Assembly (NCBI GenBank): GCA_020832235.1
Contig: JAFIEZ010000016.1
Coordinates: 1 to 64,000, forward strand
Source: Bacteroidota bacterium
Lineage (GTDB): Bacteria > Bacteroidota > Rhodothermia > Balneolales > HLUCCA01
DNA length: 64,000 nucleotides
Direction: 5' to 3'
Within the stretch, counting starts at the first letter, position 1, and each line of letters opens with the position of its first letter. Positions 43,391 through 52,242 of the stretch are shown in pieces. The translations under genes and the position numbers were made by a program. Below the pieces are notes generated by a model, which saw only the letters and a list, made by a program, of their open reading frames with translations, had not been told where the DNA came from and ran no database searches.

Positions 43391-43481
43391 AATCTATCAT
43401 AATTATTACGTATCGCTACTAATTATGAGTAGGGCACATCGAATTTCTTACACCTTTTGCACAAATCTCACATTAAAAGAT

Positions 43482-44234
43482 TTAACTGCATAAAAGTCCA
43501 CCATCTACGGGAAGCACCACGCCGGTAATCCATCCCGCGGCAGGACTGGCAAGAAACCAGATGGCCTCGGCAATGTCTTCGGGTTTGCCCACCCTGCCCA
43601 GGGGATGCCAGCCCGATGCCTCACTAATGGCCGCATGATAGGCTGCATCACTGTCGTAGCGTCCCCTATACATTTCGGTTTCAGTAATGCCGGGCGACAC
43701 GCAGTTCACGCGAATTCCTTTCGGACCCAGTTCCCCGGCCAGGGATCGCGTCAAATTATCGATGGCTGCCTTGGCCATATTGTACGGCGCTCCCTGCGGG
43801 ATGGGGCGCAGACTCAACGTACTCCCCACATTCACAATCGCCGGGGCAACTGATGCTTCCAGTGCTGCAACAAGATCACGGGTGAGAAAAAAGACGGCAT
43901 CTACATTGGTCTGCATCACACTGGCATAGGAAACCGGAGTTACCTCCCCAAACGTTTCGGTGGTGTAAATCCCGGCGTTGTTCACCAGCACATCCAGCGG
44001 ACCAACCGATACCACTTGCTTAATCAGCATCGCGCGATACCTCTCATCGGTGATATCCCCCTCCACACAGTGCACCTTGCAACCGGCATACTCTGCTGCA
44101 ATTAAAGCCGAGGTTTCCTCCAGCATATGACCTCTGCGGCCGGTAATAAAAATCCGTTTGGCGCCTGCCCGGGCGAAGCGTAGTGCTGTAGCTCTGCCAA
44201 TTCCCGATCCGCCGCCTGTTATCAATACATTCAT
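43482..44234 (-). CDS. SDR-family oxidoreductase
   Basis: This 250-residue classical short-chain dehydrogenase has TGGGSGIG for NAD(P) binding, NNAGIY, the catalytic Ser in NVGSTLS and the YNMAK motif (Tyr and Lys). The C-terminal SPGITETEMY and ITGVVLPVDGGL are standard. Substrate is unknown. The alpha/beta-hydrolase gene is 17 bp upstream on the same strand, so the two probably form an operon. Codon use is like the core genome, in contrast to the Rpn gene downstream. Confidence 0.92.
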   Translation of the reverse strand: MNVLITGGGSGIGRATALRFARAGAKRIFITGRRGHMLEETSALIAAEYAGCKVHCVEGDITDERYRAMLIKQVVSVGPLDVLVNNAGIYTTETFGEVTPVSYASVMQTNVDAVFFLTRDLVAALEASVAPAIVNVGSTLSLRPIPQGAPYNMAKAAIDNLTRSLAGELGPKGIRVNCVSPGITETEMYRGRYDSDAAYHAAISEASGWHPLGRVGKPEDIAEAIWFLASPAAGWITGVVLPVDGGLLCS

Positions 44235-44251
44235 GGTAGTTGGTCTATAAT

Positions 44252-45430
44252 TTAAAAGTCATCTTGATCTTTAAGGAGTGTTGCAATACCTGCCGGATTT
44301 TCAATATGTGGTGAGTGTCCTGCCCCGGCTATACAATGCTCCTTATAAGATCCGCCTGCCCGGGTGTATTCTTCTAGAAATCGACGTATTTGCGAAATCA
44401 TGGGCTGCTCGGGATACACATCAACACCGGGCCAGTCTGAAATCATTCCGTTTTTTCCGTACCAGGCAACATCAGCAAGGGAGTTATTCGATACCAGAAC
44501 GTCTTCGTCGCCGTAAATCCAGCTTACGTTGGGGTAGGAGGTTCTACCGGCTGGAAGTCCGGCGCTGGCCACAACGGCTGTCCGCTGCGCTGGTGTCGGA
44601 GCAGTCTGAAACGAAGTTTCATCAACGGTATCAGAAGCCGAATCCCCCCTTCTTGCAGCGAAATTTAGCCACTCGGTAAGGTGGCCCAAATACCGGGGCG
44701 AAAGGGCGTTGATTACACCCGATTGGCCCGGCGCAAAACCCGGCCAGTTTGCCGACGGCTGCACATCTCCCGGCCAGGCATCTGTACCCACGCGCGTCTG
44801 CAGCATTCCCTCTACAAGTTCATCCTCCCAGACCGTCGAAGTACCTGATTTCAAAATCGCTGTTCTTAACAGGTGTCGGGGTGAGGCGGCGCCAAACGAG
44901 AGGTCGCGACAACCTGCCTGAAGCGCCTTCATGAGCTCGCGGTTCCCCAGTCCGGCACCTGAGCCTGCATAGTCTTGGAAACACGGGTTCCCGACCTCGT
45001 CCCGCGTTCCGCCAAATCCGTAAGGCGAGCCGGGCGCAATCTGCACCAGCCAATCTATGCGATCGCTGTAACGTCGCAGCATGTCCCACCCGATGATACC
45101 CCCCATGGAGTGTGTAACTACCACCACATTACTGAGCATGAGATGATTGGCCAGATGCATCACATCATCCGACCAGTCAGAAATAGCCGTAGCTGCCTGT
45201 ATAGCGCGAAATTCTGTTTTACCGAAGCCGCTAAGATCTGGTGCAATAATCCTGAAATATGGCGATAGCAGCTGCATCAGCGGCGCCCAAAATATCGAAC
45301 TGCTGGTATTGCCATGAATGAAAAACATAGGAATTCCATCCGGCGCACCAGCCGTAAGACAATGCATCTTAAGGCGCCTTGTTTGTATAATTTCGGATTT
45401 TATACCCGCTTTTCGGAGTCGATCAGACAT
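44252..45430 (-). CDS. Alpha/beta-fold hydrolase
   Basis: This 392-residue cytoplasmic hydrolase has the oxyanion motif FFIHGNTSSS, the nucleophile Ser108 in THSMGG, an acid probably in YGDEDVLV, and the His in GAGHSPHIENP. It is longer than usual (about 280 residues) because the cap region between strand 6 and helix D (about residues 140-300) is expanded and Gly/Ser/Ala-rich. No signal peptide is seen. Substrate cannot be assigned. It lies 17 bp upstream of the SDR gene. Confidence 0.88.
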   Translation of the reverse strand: MSDRLRKAGIKSEIIQTRRLKMHCLTAGAPDGIPMFFIHGNTSSSIFWAPLMQLLSPYFRIIAPDLSGFGKTEFRAIQAATAISDWSDDVMHLANHLMLSNVVVVTHSMGGIIGWDMLRRYSDRIDWLVQIAPGSPYGFGGTRDEVGNPCFQDYAGSGAGLGNRELMKALQAGCRDLSFGAASPRHLLRTAILKSGTSTVWEDELVEGMLQTRVGTDAWPGDVQPSANWPGFAPGQSGVINALSPRYLGHLTEWLNFAARRGDSASDTVDETSFQTAPTPAQRTAVVASAGLPAGRTSYPNVSWIYGDEDVLVSNNSLADVAWYGKNGMISDWPGVDVYPEQPMISQIRRFLEEYTRAGGSYKEHCIAGAGHSPHIENPAGIATLLKDQDDF

Positions 45431-45540
45431 GATAACGGTTAGAGAATCGGTACGTTTTAGTGATACACAGATGACCTGTCAGCAGCAGAGGATGACCTGA
45501 TTGCTCAGTTCACAGCAAAGATAGCGGCACAGCCTTGAAA

Positions 45541-46965
45541 CTAACATTCGATAACATTTACTGGTATAACCGCCAGACCACCTTCGGAGGTTTCCTTGTA
45601 TTTGGTGTTCATATCACGGGCAGTTTCCCACATGGTTTTAATCACATCATCCAGGCTTACGCGCGCCGCAGTGGGGTCTTCATCGAGGGCGATGTTACTG
45701 GCCGTTATGGCTTTCATTGCCCCCATTGAGTTCCGTTCAATGCAGGGAATCTGCACCAGTCCCCCGATCGGATCGCAGGTCATGCCCAGATGGTGTTCCA
45801 TGGCGATTTCAGCGGCCTGCATCACCTGCTCTTTGGTCCCGCCCAGAATTTCGGTAAGGGCCGCGGCGGCCATGGATGATGATACCCCGATTTCGGCCTG
45901 ACATCCCCCCATCGCTGCCGAAATGGTCGCTCCTTTCTTGTAAAGGGTACCGATTTCGCCGGCTGTCAGCAGAAAATCTACAACAGCGTCTTCATCCACA
46001 TGGGGCACAAAACACCAGGCGTACATGAGCACGGCTGGAATCACACCCGACGCGCCGTTGGTGGGCGCTGTGACAATGCGACCAAAGGAGGCATTTTCTT
46101 CGTTCACCGCCAGGGCAAAAATACTCACCCATTTATTCACGGTTCGGAAGTCCTGCGGACCGGTGCGAATGGCTTCTATCCAGGCATCAACATCAGCAAA
46201 TTTACGCCCGCCAAGCTGCTTTTTACTTAATTCATAGGCCCTTCTACGCACATTCAGGCTCCCGGGCAACACCCCTTTTCGATGAACGCCCCGAAACACA
46301 CACTGTTTGATTTCGTCCCAAATATGTAGGGCATGCACGCGGATTTCCTCAGCCGAACGCCAGGTTTGTTCGTTCAGTAGAACCAATTCCGAAACACGCA
46401 GGTTCAGTCGCCGGCAATTATTCAGGATGTCCCGCGCGGAGTGGCACGGGTACGGCGTTACTTTCGAGTCGTTGATGATTTCATCGGCGGTCTGACCGTC
46501 CTTGACCACGAATCCGCCTCCGATTGAGAAGTAGGTCTCTTCAACGATGGACTCATCATGGAGCATCGCCCTAATTTTCATGCCATTGGGATGAAAATCC
46601 AGCGTAATGCCAAACTCGAAGACCAGGTCGGAGTTGTAGTCGAACCCGATGGGGTGCTCGCCGCCGAGCATCATCATGCCGCCCGTCTTTATCTGCTGCA
46701 CCTTCTCGGGAATGGTGGAAGTGTCGATTTTCGTAAAGTCTTCACCAGACAATCCCATCAAAACGGCCACATCCGTGCCGTGACCATATCCGGTTTTGGC
46801 CAGTGAGCCGTATAGCCAAACGCTGACCTGCGTCACCCGGGTCAGGTTTCCATCGCGGCGAAGCCTGTTAATAAAACGTTCGGAGGCACTCCATGGTCCC
46901 ATCGTATGGGAGCTGGATGGTCCTACGCCGACCTTGATAATTTCAAATGCGCTGATGGATTCCAT
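45541..46965 (-). CDS. sdaA: L-serine ammonia-lyase, iron-sulfur type
   Basis: This 474-residue single-chain enzyme deaminates L-serine to pyruvate. The N-terminal beta domain opens with SAFEIIKVGVGPSSSHTMGP. The alpha domain carries the catalytic and [4Fe-4S]-binding residues in APTNGASGVIPAVL, MGGCQAEIGVSSSMAAA, MTCDPIGGLVQIPCIERN and the C-terminal Cys (VNVIEC), which in these enzymes reaches into the active site as an intramolecular substrate mimic. The length and order match E. coli SdaA and SdaB. The gene is monocistronic. About 230 bp upstream contain no further gene. Confidence 0.96.
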   Translation of the reverse strand: MESISAFEIIKVGVGPSSSHTMGPWSASERFINRLRRDGNLTRVTQVSVWLYGSLAKTGYGHGTDVAVLMGLSGEDFTKIDTSTIPEKVQQIKTGGMMMLGGEHPIGFDYNSDLVFEFGITLDFHPNGMKIRAMLHDESIVEETYFSIGGGFVVKDGQTADEIINDSKVTPYPCHSARDILNNCRRLNLRVSELVLLNEQTWRSAEEIRVHALHIWDEIKQCVFRGVHRKGVLPGSLNVRRRAYELSKKQLGGRKFADVDAWIEAIRTGPQDFRTVNKWVSIFALAVNEENASFGRIVTAPTNGASGVIPAVLMYAWCFVPHVDEDAVVDFLLTAGEIGTLYKKGATISAAMGGCQAEIGVSSSMAAAALTEILGGTKEQVMQAAEIAMEHHLGMTCDPIGGLVQIPCIERNSMGAMKAITASNIALDEDPTAARVSLDDVIKTMWETARDMNTKYKETSEGGLAVIPVNVIEC

Positions 46966-47159
46966 GAAATCTTGCGAAGAATGTGACGAACTGTATGGCC
47001 GGAAAATAGGGATATTCTGTAAGGATTGTTAACAGGAGTTCAACACTCACCTGCGTGCTTTCACCTTGTAGAGCTGTGAGTTGGATGGGCACACCAAGCA
47101 CAATACCTGTGCACCGGACCTACGAGAAGCATTGTGTAAACCGGGCATATATCACTCAG

Positions 47160-47189
47160 AATCCCGGCAGTATTGTGTCTGCCGGGATT
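47160..47189. terminator. Stem-loop downstream of the lipoprotein hydrolase
   Basis: AATCCCGGCAG (47160-47170) pairs perfectly with CTGCCGGGATT (47179-47189) around an 8-base loop, just after the hydrolase stop. There is no T tract on either strand, so it may be a processing or stabilising hairpin that ends the long operon. Confidence 0.55.
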
Positions 47190-47196
47190 ATACCAA

Positions 47197-48270
47197 TCAC
47201 ATACCTCTCAGATAGCCGATAACTGCGTTCACAAAAGCCTCAGGTTGCTCGATTTGCAGCATGTGACCGGCTCTATCGATTTCCACCAACACGCTGCCAC
47301 GAATCGCCTGCTGACCCGCACGAAATACATCCGACGCCCGACCCGGATTCAAATACGGATTCGGAATAAGTCCGTCGTATTTGCCATAAACAATCAGGGT
47401 TGGTACGCTGATGTCGCCCAATAACGGTGTGGTGGGTTCATCCAGCATGGCATCCACACTACGGTCAACGGCATAGGCAAACTCATGCATTTCCTCAGCT
47501 TTAGCCATTCGGGTACGTTCTTCCACCATCCACTCCCATCGACTGTTAAAGCGATAGAAATTCCCCGACAAATTACGACGAATGGCATCTTCGGGCGTAT
47601 TCATCACCCCCTGCATGGTGATAACGCTGCTCAACCAGTCACCTGCACCCCGACCAAACGGCTCGATTCCGGCAGGAGCGGCAAGCACCAGCGACTGTAC
47701 CCTATCGGGATGGCGCAGAGAGGCGTGCATGGAAATCTGCCCTCCCATAGAATGTCCTACCAAAGTTGCCTGCTGCAGCCCCAGTTCATCCATGAGCACT
47801 ACCAGTTGATCGGCATACCAGCGCATACCGTAAGGATAGTCCCCTTTAGATGATTTCCCGTAACCGGGCAGATCTACCGCAATTACGCGATAATGCTCTG
47901 ATAGCGAGGGGATCACATAACGCCAGAAACCTGCGTTGGAGGCCAGCCCGTGTACCAGAATGAGGGTCTGTTCGCCGCTGCCCTGGTCGATGTAAGCGAT
48001 ACCCGGGTCGCCGGTTGTCATGTGGGTTTCAAAGCCGTAATCCAGATCTTTAAACTCCAGCGGAGGAGCATCCAGATACCGAAAACCGCCCGAACATCCT
48101 GCCAGCACAACAACGGCCAGGCTGAAAAGTACCGCCTGTATGCGGGGCACGGGTAAAACGCTGGCGAACGACCCCGAAAAACCGAGGCTCAACGGCCGTC
48201 GGACTTCATTTTTGGTTGAGAAACCCTGTGTCATGAGCATGGTAAATTGAGTATAAAATTGCTTCAGCAT
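47197..48270 (-). CDS. Putative lipoprotein alpha/beta hydrolase
   Basis: This 357-residue hydrolase has LILVHGLASN (oxyanion), Ser174 in VGHSMGG, an acid in YGKYDGLIP and His in DRAGHMLQIE. The hydrophobic stretch AVLFSLAVVVLAGC ends in a lipobox, making it probably an outer-membrane lipoprotein or a periplasmic anchored enzyme. The 45 residues before it are unusual; a GTG start at 48150 would yield a compact lipoprotein signal and is a real alternative. It is 14 bp downstream of the barrel protein and closes the seven-gene run from 55.65 kb. An esterase acting on imported or surface substrate is inferred. Confidence 0.85.
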   Translation of the reverse strand: MLKQFYTQFTMLMTQGFSTKNEVRRPLSLGFSGSFASVLPVPRIQAVLFSLAVVVLAGCSGGFRYLDAPPLEFKDLDYGFETHMTTGDPGIAYIDQGSGEQTLILVHGLASNAGFWRYVIPSLSEHYRVIAVDLPGYGKSSKGDYPYGMRWYADQLVVLMDELGLQQATLVGHSMGGQISMHASLRHPDRVQSLVLAAPAGIEPFGRGAGDWLSSVITMQGVMNTPEDAIRRNLSGNFYRFNSRWEWMVEERTRMAKAEEMHEFAYAVDRSVDAMLDEPTTPLLGDISVPTLIVYGKYDGLIPNPYLNPGRASDVFRAGQQAIRGSVLVEIDRAGHMLQIEQPEAFVNAVIGYLRGM

Positions 48271-48284
48271 GTCATCCTCCTAAA

Positions 48285-49859
48285 TTAAAACATGAGCCAG
48301 CTGAGGCTGACAAATACGGTCCAGGGATTGATCGGATTGATGACGTCTGCTACCGGGGATGTGGCCAGCGCCGCATCGTAGAAATCGCCGGTGAACATGT
48401 ACGCTCCGCTGAGACCCAGGGTAAGAAATACCTTCAGATTGTATTTAACTTCAGCATTCACCTCTCCCCCCACGAAATTACCACCACCGGGCAATGAGAA
48501 GGTACTCAAGGCAGCAGCTGTGCCCACTTTGGCACTAAACCGATTGGGAATGATATCGCGCTGGGCATTCAGAAACAGTCCGGTTACGCCAAGCCCCATA
48601 TTGGAGATGTCATGAACGGCCGAGTAATACCGACTCACGACCTGTGGATCGGGAAAGAGCAGGTATGCGCGATGTGAGCTGTAAATTCCAACAGGCGAGC
48701 CCCAAACGTTGCCGGTAATCACCGAATTCAGTTTACCGTCTTCTACCCCGTCGCCATCGCCAGTGGTGTGAAGCACTTCGAACCAGACTTTGTCGCGGTT
48801 GGTCATGCCATATTTATACTGCACAGAGGCGTTAAAGGCAAGTCCGGCCACATCCGCTACCCTACCGGTAAGATCACCACCGTCGTGGTCGATGGTACCC
48901 AGATTGGCCATTACATAGCCATCAAACATCCACGGACTTTCCACAAAGTCACGGTTCCAGTTGAAGTTGCTTCCCAGCCAGAACATGTTGGCCTTGTAGG
49001 CCTGTGAGCTACCCGGAATACGAATACGTACTGATCCGTTGTATTCAGACAGGGCACTGGTTAAACCCTGCCCTAAAACCGATACCCCACCCCTGTTGGA
49101 GGCCGTATCACGCAGGTACCACAGGTTGAATCCGAGTTCGAGCTTCGGTACGGGACGTGTAAGTACGTCGGCCATAAACAGAACTACATCATCGTCACGG
49201 GCAATGAGATTTTCCCAAAGCTGGTAGGCTCCCAAACGAACATGCGTCGTGGGAATAGGCCGCCAGAAGGTGGTTACCCCAACACCTTGAGTTCCCCAGT
49301 AAGAAAGCTTGTAGCCGGTTGTTTGGGCCAGGTCGAGTGTGTTCACATTAGGATCCCGCGCATTATCGAAAATGCGCTGCAAACCCAGCACCACATTGTA
49401 ATTTTTGCCCGGCGGACGAAGATCGACGTTGGCCATGAGCGTCTGCAGGTTGACCTGCCCACCGCTGAGTCCACCCCCGCGATTGTTCCCGACCCCATAG
49501 GCCTGATCGCCGAAGGTATAATCAATTTTAAATAGTCCTCTGAAAGTGGCATATCCATCAAGTATCGATGGCGTGTAGATGAACATGGGCACAAACCGCT
49601 GTTCAGTATAAAATGCGGCACGATCCACCGTCTGCGTTGAGTTGGTACCAAAAAGCCGACCAATCACCTGACCCTGAATCACATCGTTAAGCGGGGTGAT
49701 GTTGGTGAGAGAGGTTCGGGTGAATGAGTACCCTATAAATTGGAGCTCATTAGGTTTAGGATCGTTAAGCCTGGGCTCATAGGGATTGTATACGTACTGA
49801 GCCGAAACATTCGGTGCAAAAAGTACGACCATAACGGTGATAAGAAACAGGACTCTCAT
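48285..49859 (-). CDS. Outer-membrane beta-barrel protein
   Basis: This 524-residue protein starts at ATG 49859 with the signal MRVLFLITVMVVLFAPNVSA. The longer frame to 49970 puts 37 polar residues ahead of it and is rejected. The mature chain is a series of amphipathic strands rich in aromatic residues and ends in VFVSLSWLMF, with the terminal Phe typical of outer-membrane barrels. The size fits a 16-18-stranded porin or alginate-export-like barrel. No specific family is recognised. The position between a lipoprotein and a lipoprotein hydrolase, in an operon with an inner-membrane symporter and a CoA ligase, suggests that it admits the substrate. Confidence 0.8.
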   Translation of the reverse strand: MRVLFLITVMVVLFAPNVSAQYVYNPYEPRLNDPKPNELQFIGYSFTRTSLTNITPLNDVIQGQVIGRLFGTNSTQTVDRAAFYTEQRFVPMFIYTPSILDGYATFRGLFKIDYTFGDQAYGVGNNRGGGLSGGQVNLQTLMANVDLRPPGKNYNVVLGLQRIFDNARDPNVNTLDLAQTTGYKLSYWGTQGVGVTTFWRPIPTTHVRLGAYQLWENLIARDDDVVLFMADVLTRPVPKLELGFNLWYLRDTASNRGGVSVLGQGLTSALSEYNGSVRIRIPGSSQAYKANMFWLGSNFNWNRDFVESPWMFDGYVMANLGTIDHDGGDLTGRVADVAGLAFNASVQYKYGMTNRDKVWFEVLHTTGDGDGVEDGKLNSVITGNVWGSPVGIYSSHRAYLLFPDPQVVSRYYSAVHDISNMGLGVTGLFLNAQRDIIPNRFSAKVGTAAALSTFSLPGGGNFVGGEVNAEVKYNLKVFLTLGLSGAYMFTGDFYDAALATSPVADVINPINPWTVFVSLSWLMF

Positions 49860-50049
49860 AAAATTTCCATTACAGATGGATGGGGAATCGTGAGGATGCC
49901 GGTGTATAACGGCACAAATACGTAATAATGAAACCTTCGATGGTGTAGGTACCGGTTTGATGGATGTCAACCGACATCCAAACCGCGCATGCTCATACTC
50001 CTACGGCTGCCCCATTGAGGAGCAACCGGAGGAATACGGCTCGATACGA

Positions 50050-50556
50050 TTAATTATTTCGGCTATAGCGCTGAATCCATGTAGGACCAAGAGCTACGGT
50101 ACCAAATGAGGTACTTCCGAATCCGCCTTCAACAGTGGGTGGATTGAAATTCTCAATGGCCGGAGTGGTTTGAATGACTTCGTAGGTCATACGATTGCCA
50201 TCAACCTGGAAAATTCCGGTGGATGTAACCGCTACAGGCTCGCTTTGAGACAGTATAATTTGACGGATACCCGATGGGGTTTCAGGTCCCAGCTCATAGG
50301 TGCCGGTAAAGGTTACCTGAGCATCATTGGCATCAATAGAAACGACGTTGTACGTACCGTTTTCATTGAAAACCGCATCAATACGCACGGTATTGAAAGG
50401 AGCACCGGCCAGACCGGGAGCTACGTCTTCGCCCTGGGATGTCCAGGAGCCTACAATGAGCTCTACTTGTGCATCGTCATCGGAACTGCTGGATGAGCAG
50501 CCGAATCCGATCAGCATTAGTGCCAGTGCGGCGAGGGTAATCATGTTTTTTTTCAT
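50050..50556 (-). CDS. Putative lipoprotein, lipocalin-like
   Basis: This 168-residue lipoprotein has a signal ending in LMLIGFGCSSSSSDDD, a lipobox followed by a Ser/Asp-rich tether. The rest is beta-rich: VGSWTSQGEDVAP, YNVVSIDANDAQVTFTGTYEL and MTYEVIQTTP recall the lipocalin-like domain proteins of Bacteroidota. These bind small hydrophobic ligands in some cases. The gene is 51 bp after the CoA ligase and 190 bp before the barrel gene, all in one direction. Ligand binding for the transport system is inferred only. Confidence 0.72.
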   Translation of the reverse strand: MKKNMITLAALALMLIGFGCSSSSSDDDAQVELIVGSWTSQGEDVAPGLAGAPFNTVRIDAVFNENGTYNVVSIDANDAQVTFTGTYELGPETPSGIRQIILSQSEPVAVTSTGIFQVDGNRMTYEVIQTTPAIENFNPPTVEGGFGSTSFGTVALGPTWIQRYSRNN

Positions 50557-50607
50557 GGTTGTATGGATTTGTTTTTTGGTTGGTTGATGTTGTATACAAT
50601 TTCGGCG

Positions 50608-52242
50608 CTACACAAGATCGTGCAGCTGTCGTTTGAGGATTTTGCCGCTGTCGCTTTTGGGCAGGGCTTCAATAAAGCGGATGTGTTTGGGAATTTTATA
50701 TTTAGCCAGTTTGCCGTTGCAATAGGCGATGAGATCAGCGCCCGAGAGCGCTTTGCCGTCGTGCAGCACCACGAAGGCCATGCCCGATTCTCCCCATTTT
50801 TCGTCGGGAACGCCAATTACGGCGACCTCCCGTACCGCTTCATGGGTACGTAAAAAGTGTTCGATTTCGGCGGGATATACGTTTTCGGCGCCGCTGATAT
50901 ACATGTCTTTTTTGCGATCCACGACGTAGAAATATCCCTCTTCGTCACGGGTAACGATATCGCCGGTATGCAGCCATCCGTTTTTAATGGTTGAGGCCGT
51001 GGCCTGTGGATTATTCCAGTAGCCTTTCATACAGACCGGTCCACGCAGCACCAGCTCTCCTCGCTCATTGTGGTCTACATCCCACCCTTCGTCATCTACC
51101 ACCCGGGCTTCGATGTAGAAGTTCGGAAAGCCGATAGACCCGATCTTCCGAATGGCGTCTTCTTCGTTGAGCGAGAACACGTTCGGACCAAACTCCGTGA
51201 GGCCGTATCCTTGTCGCACCGGTACGCCTTTCGCATCCCAGGCGTTGATCAGCGGCAGAGGCATAGGCTCTCCTCCTACCACTGCATAGCGCAGTTCCTT
51301 GAGACGGGCACTCGCAAAGGAATCGCAGCGGTACATCATATCCATCATGGTGGGCACACCAAAAAGAATGCTTACTCCGTGCTCGTCGCAGAGCTGCAGC
51401 ACCCGGTCGGGATCAAATTTGGGAATCATCACCAGTCGCGCGCCGCGGTGTATGAAGGGCGTGGTAAGTACATTCCATCCACCGGTATGAAAAAATGGGG
51501 CGAAAACCAGGGTTACATCCTGCTGGGTTAGGTTCAGGCGGAGTCCGGTGTTGACCGAGTTCCAGAACAGCATGGTGTTGGTAATCATGGCGCCCTTTGG
51601 TCGACCTGTAGTGCCGGAGGTGTACAGTATCATGCATACATCTTCGGTATCGGGACCGTTTTGCGGATGGGTGTTTTCGGAAGAACGGGTTGGCTTGGAG
51701 CCTGCTGAGGAGACCTCTTCGTGGGCGGCTAGGTGAACATCGCTGTTCCGGGTTTCGACTCCGGGGCTCTCCCCCAGCTCCGTACCATGATGTTGATGCG
51801 CTGGCATGCCCGAAGGTTGTTCACCCTCAAAGGCATACCATCGCTCTCTCAATTCCTCGAAAATGGCGGTAATAGGCAAATCTCGCTGATCAATCTGCGA
51901 AATGACTTCCGCATAGTGCTGCTGGTGGATGAGGAGCTTTGCCCCGGCATCTTCAAGCACATAGTGCAGCTCGGGAGCTGCAAGACGAAAGTTCAACGGC
52001 ACCATAATGACATTGAGCTGCTGAATGGCAAAGAACAGGAAAATGTACTCGGGCTCGTTCTGGGAAAGGATTGCGACCCGGTCGCCTTTTTCTATACCAT
52101 AATGTTGCTGCAGATCATCGGCGATAATGTCTATTAAGCGGTCGGCGCGAGCGTACGTCCAGCTATCGCCTCCAGCCACCTGAAGCATTACATTATTGGG
52201 CGAGTATCGTGCCCACTTTCGAATCCAGTTAGCGTGCTCCAT
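50608..52242 (-). CDS. AMP-forming acyl-CoA synthetase
   Basis: This 544-residue member of the ANL superfamily activates a carboxylate as acyl-AMP and then acyl-CoA. Motifs are ILYTSGTTGRPKGAM (P-loop), YGLTEFGPN, LHTGDI and the A10 Lys in SDSGKILKRQL. The segment between the N-terminal part and the P-loop (about residues 140-200) is a His/Glu/Ser-rich low-complexity stretch (PAHQHHGTELGESPGVE) not normal for the family. The gene begins with a TAATG overlap on the symporter stop. Substrate may be a medium or aromatic acid; the acyl pocket cannot be read with confidence. Confidence 0.9.
   Translation of the reverse strand: MEHANWIRKWARYSPNNVMLQVAGGDSWTYARADRLIDIIADDLQQHYGIEKGDRVAILSQNEPEYIFLFFAIQQLNVIMVPLNFRLAAPELHYVLEDAGAKLLIHQQHYAEVISQIDQRDLPITAIFEELRERWYAFEGEQPSGMPAHQHHGTELGESPGVETRNSDVHLAAHEEVSSAGSKPTRSSENTHPQNGPDTEDVCMILYTSGTTGRPKGAMITNTMLFWNSVNTGLRLNLTQQDVTLVFAPFFHTGGWNVLTTPFIHRGARLVMIPKFDPDRVLQLCDEHGVSILFGVPTMMDMMYRCDSFASARLKELRYAVVGGEPMPLPLINAWDAKGVPVRQGYGLTEFGPNVFSLNEEDAIRKIGSIGFPNFYIEARVVDDEGWDVDHNERGELVLRGPVCMKGYWNNPQATASTIKNGWLHTGDIVTRDEEGYFYVVDRKKDMYISGAENVYPAEIEHFLRTHEAVREVAVIGVPDEKWGESGMAFVVLHDGKALSGADLIAYCNGKLAKYKIPKHIRFIEALPKSDSGKILKRQLHDLV

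Noticed and set aside
48285-49970. Longer start of the barrel protein at 49970
   Set aside because: The signal peptide begins at 49859; the extra 37 residues have no sign of coding.
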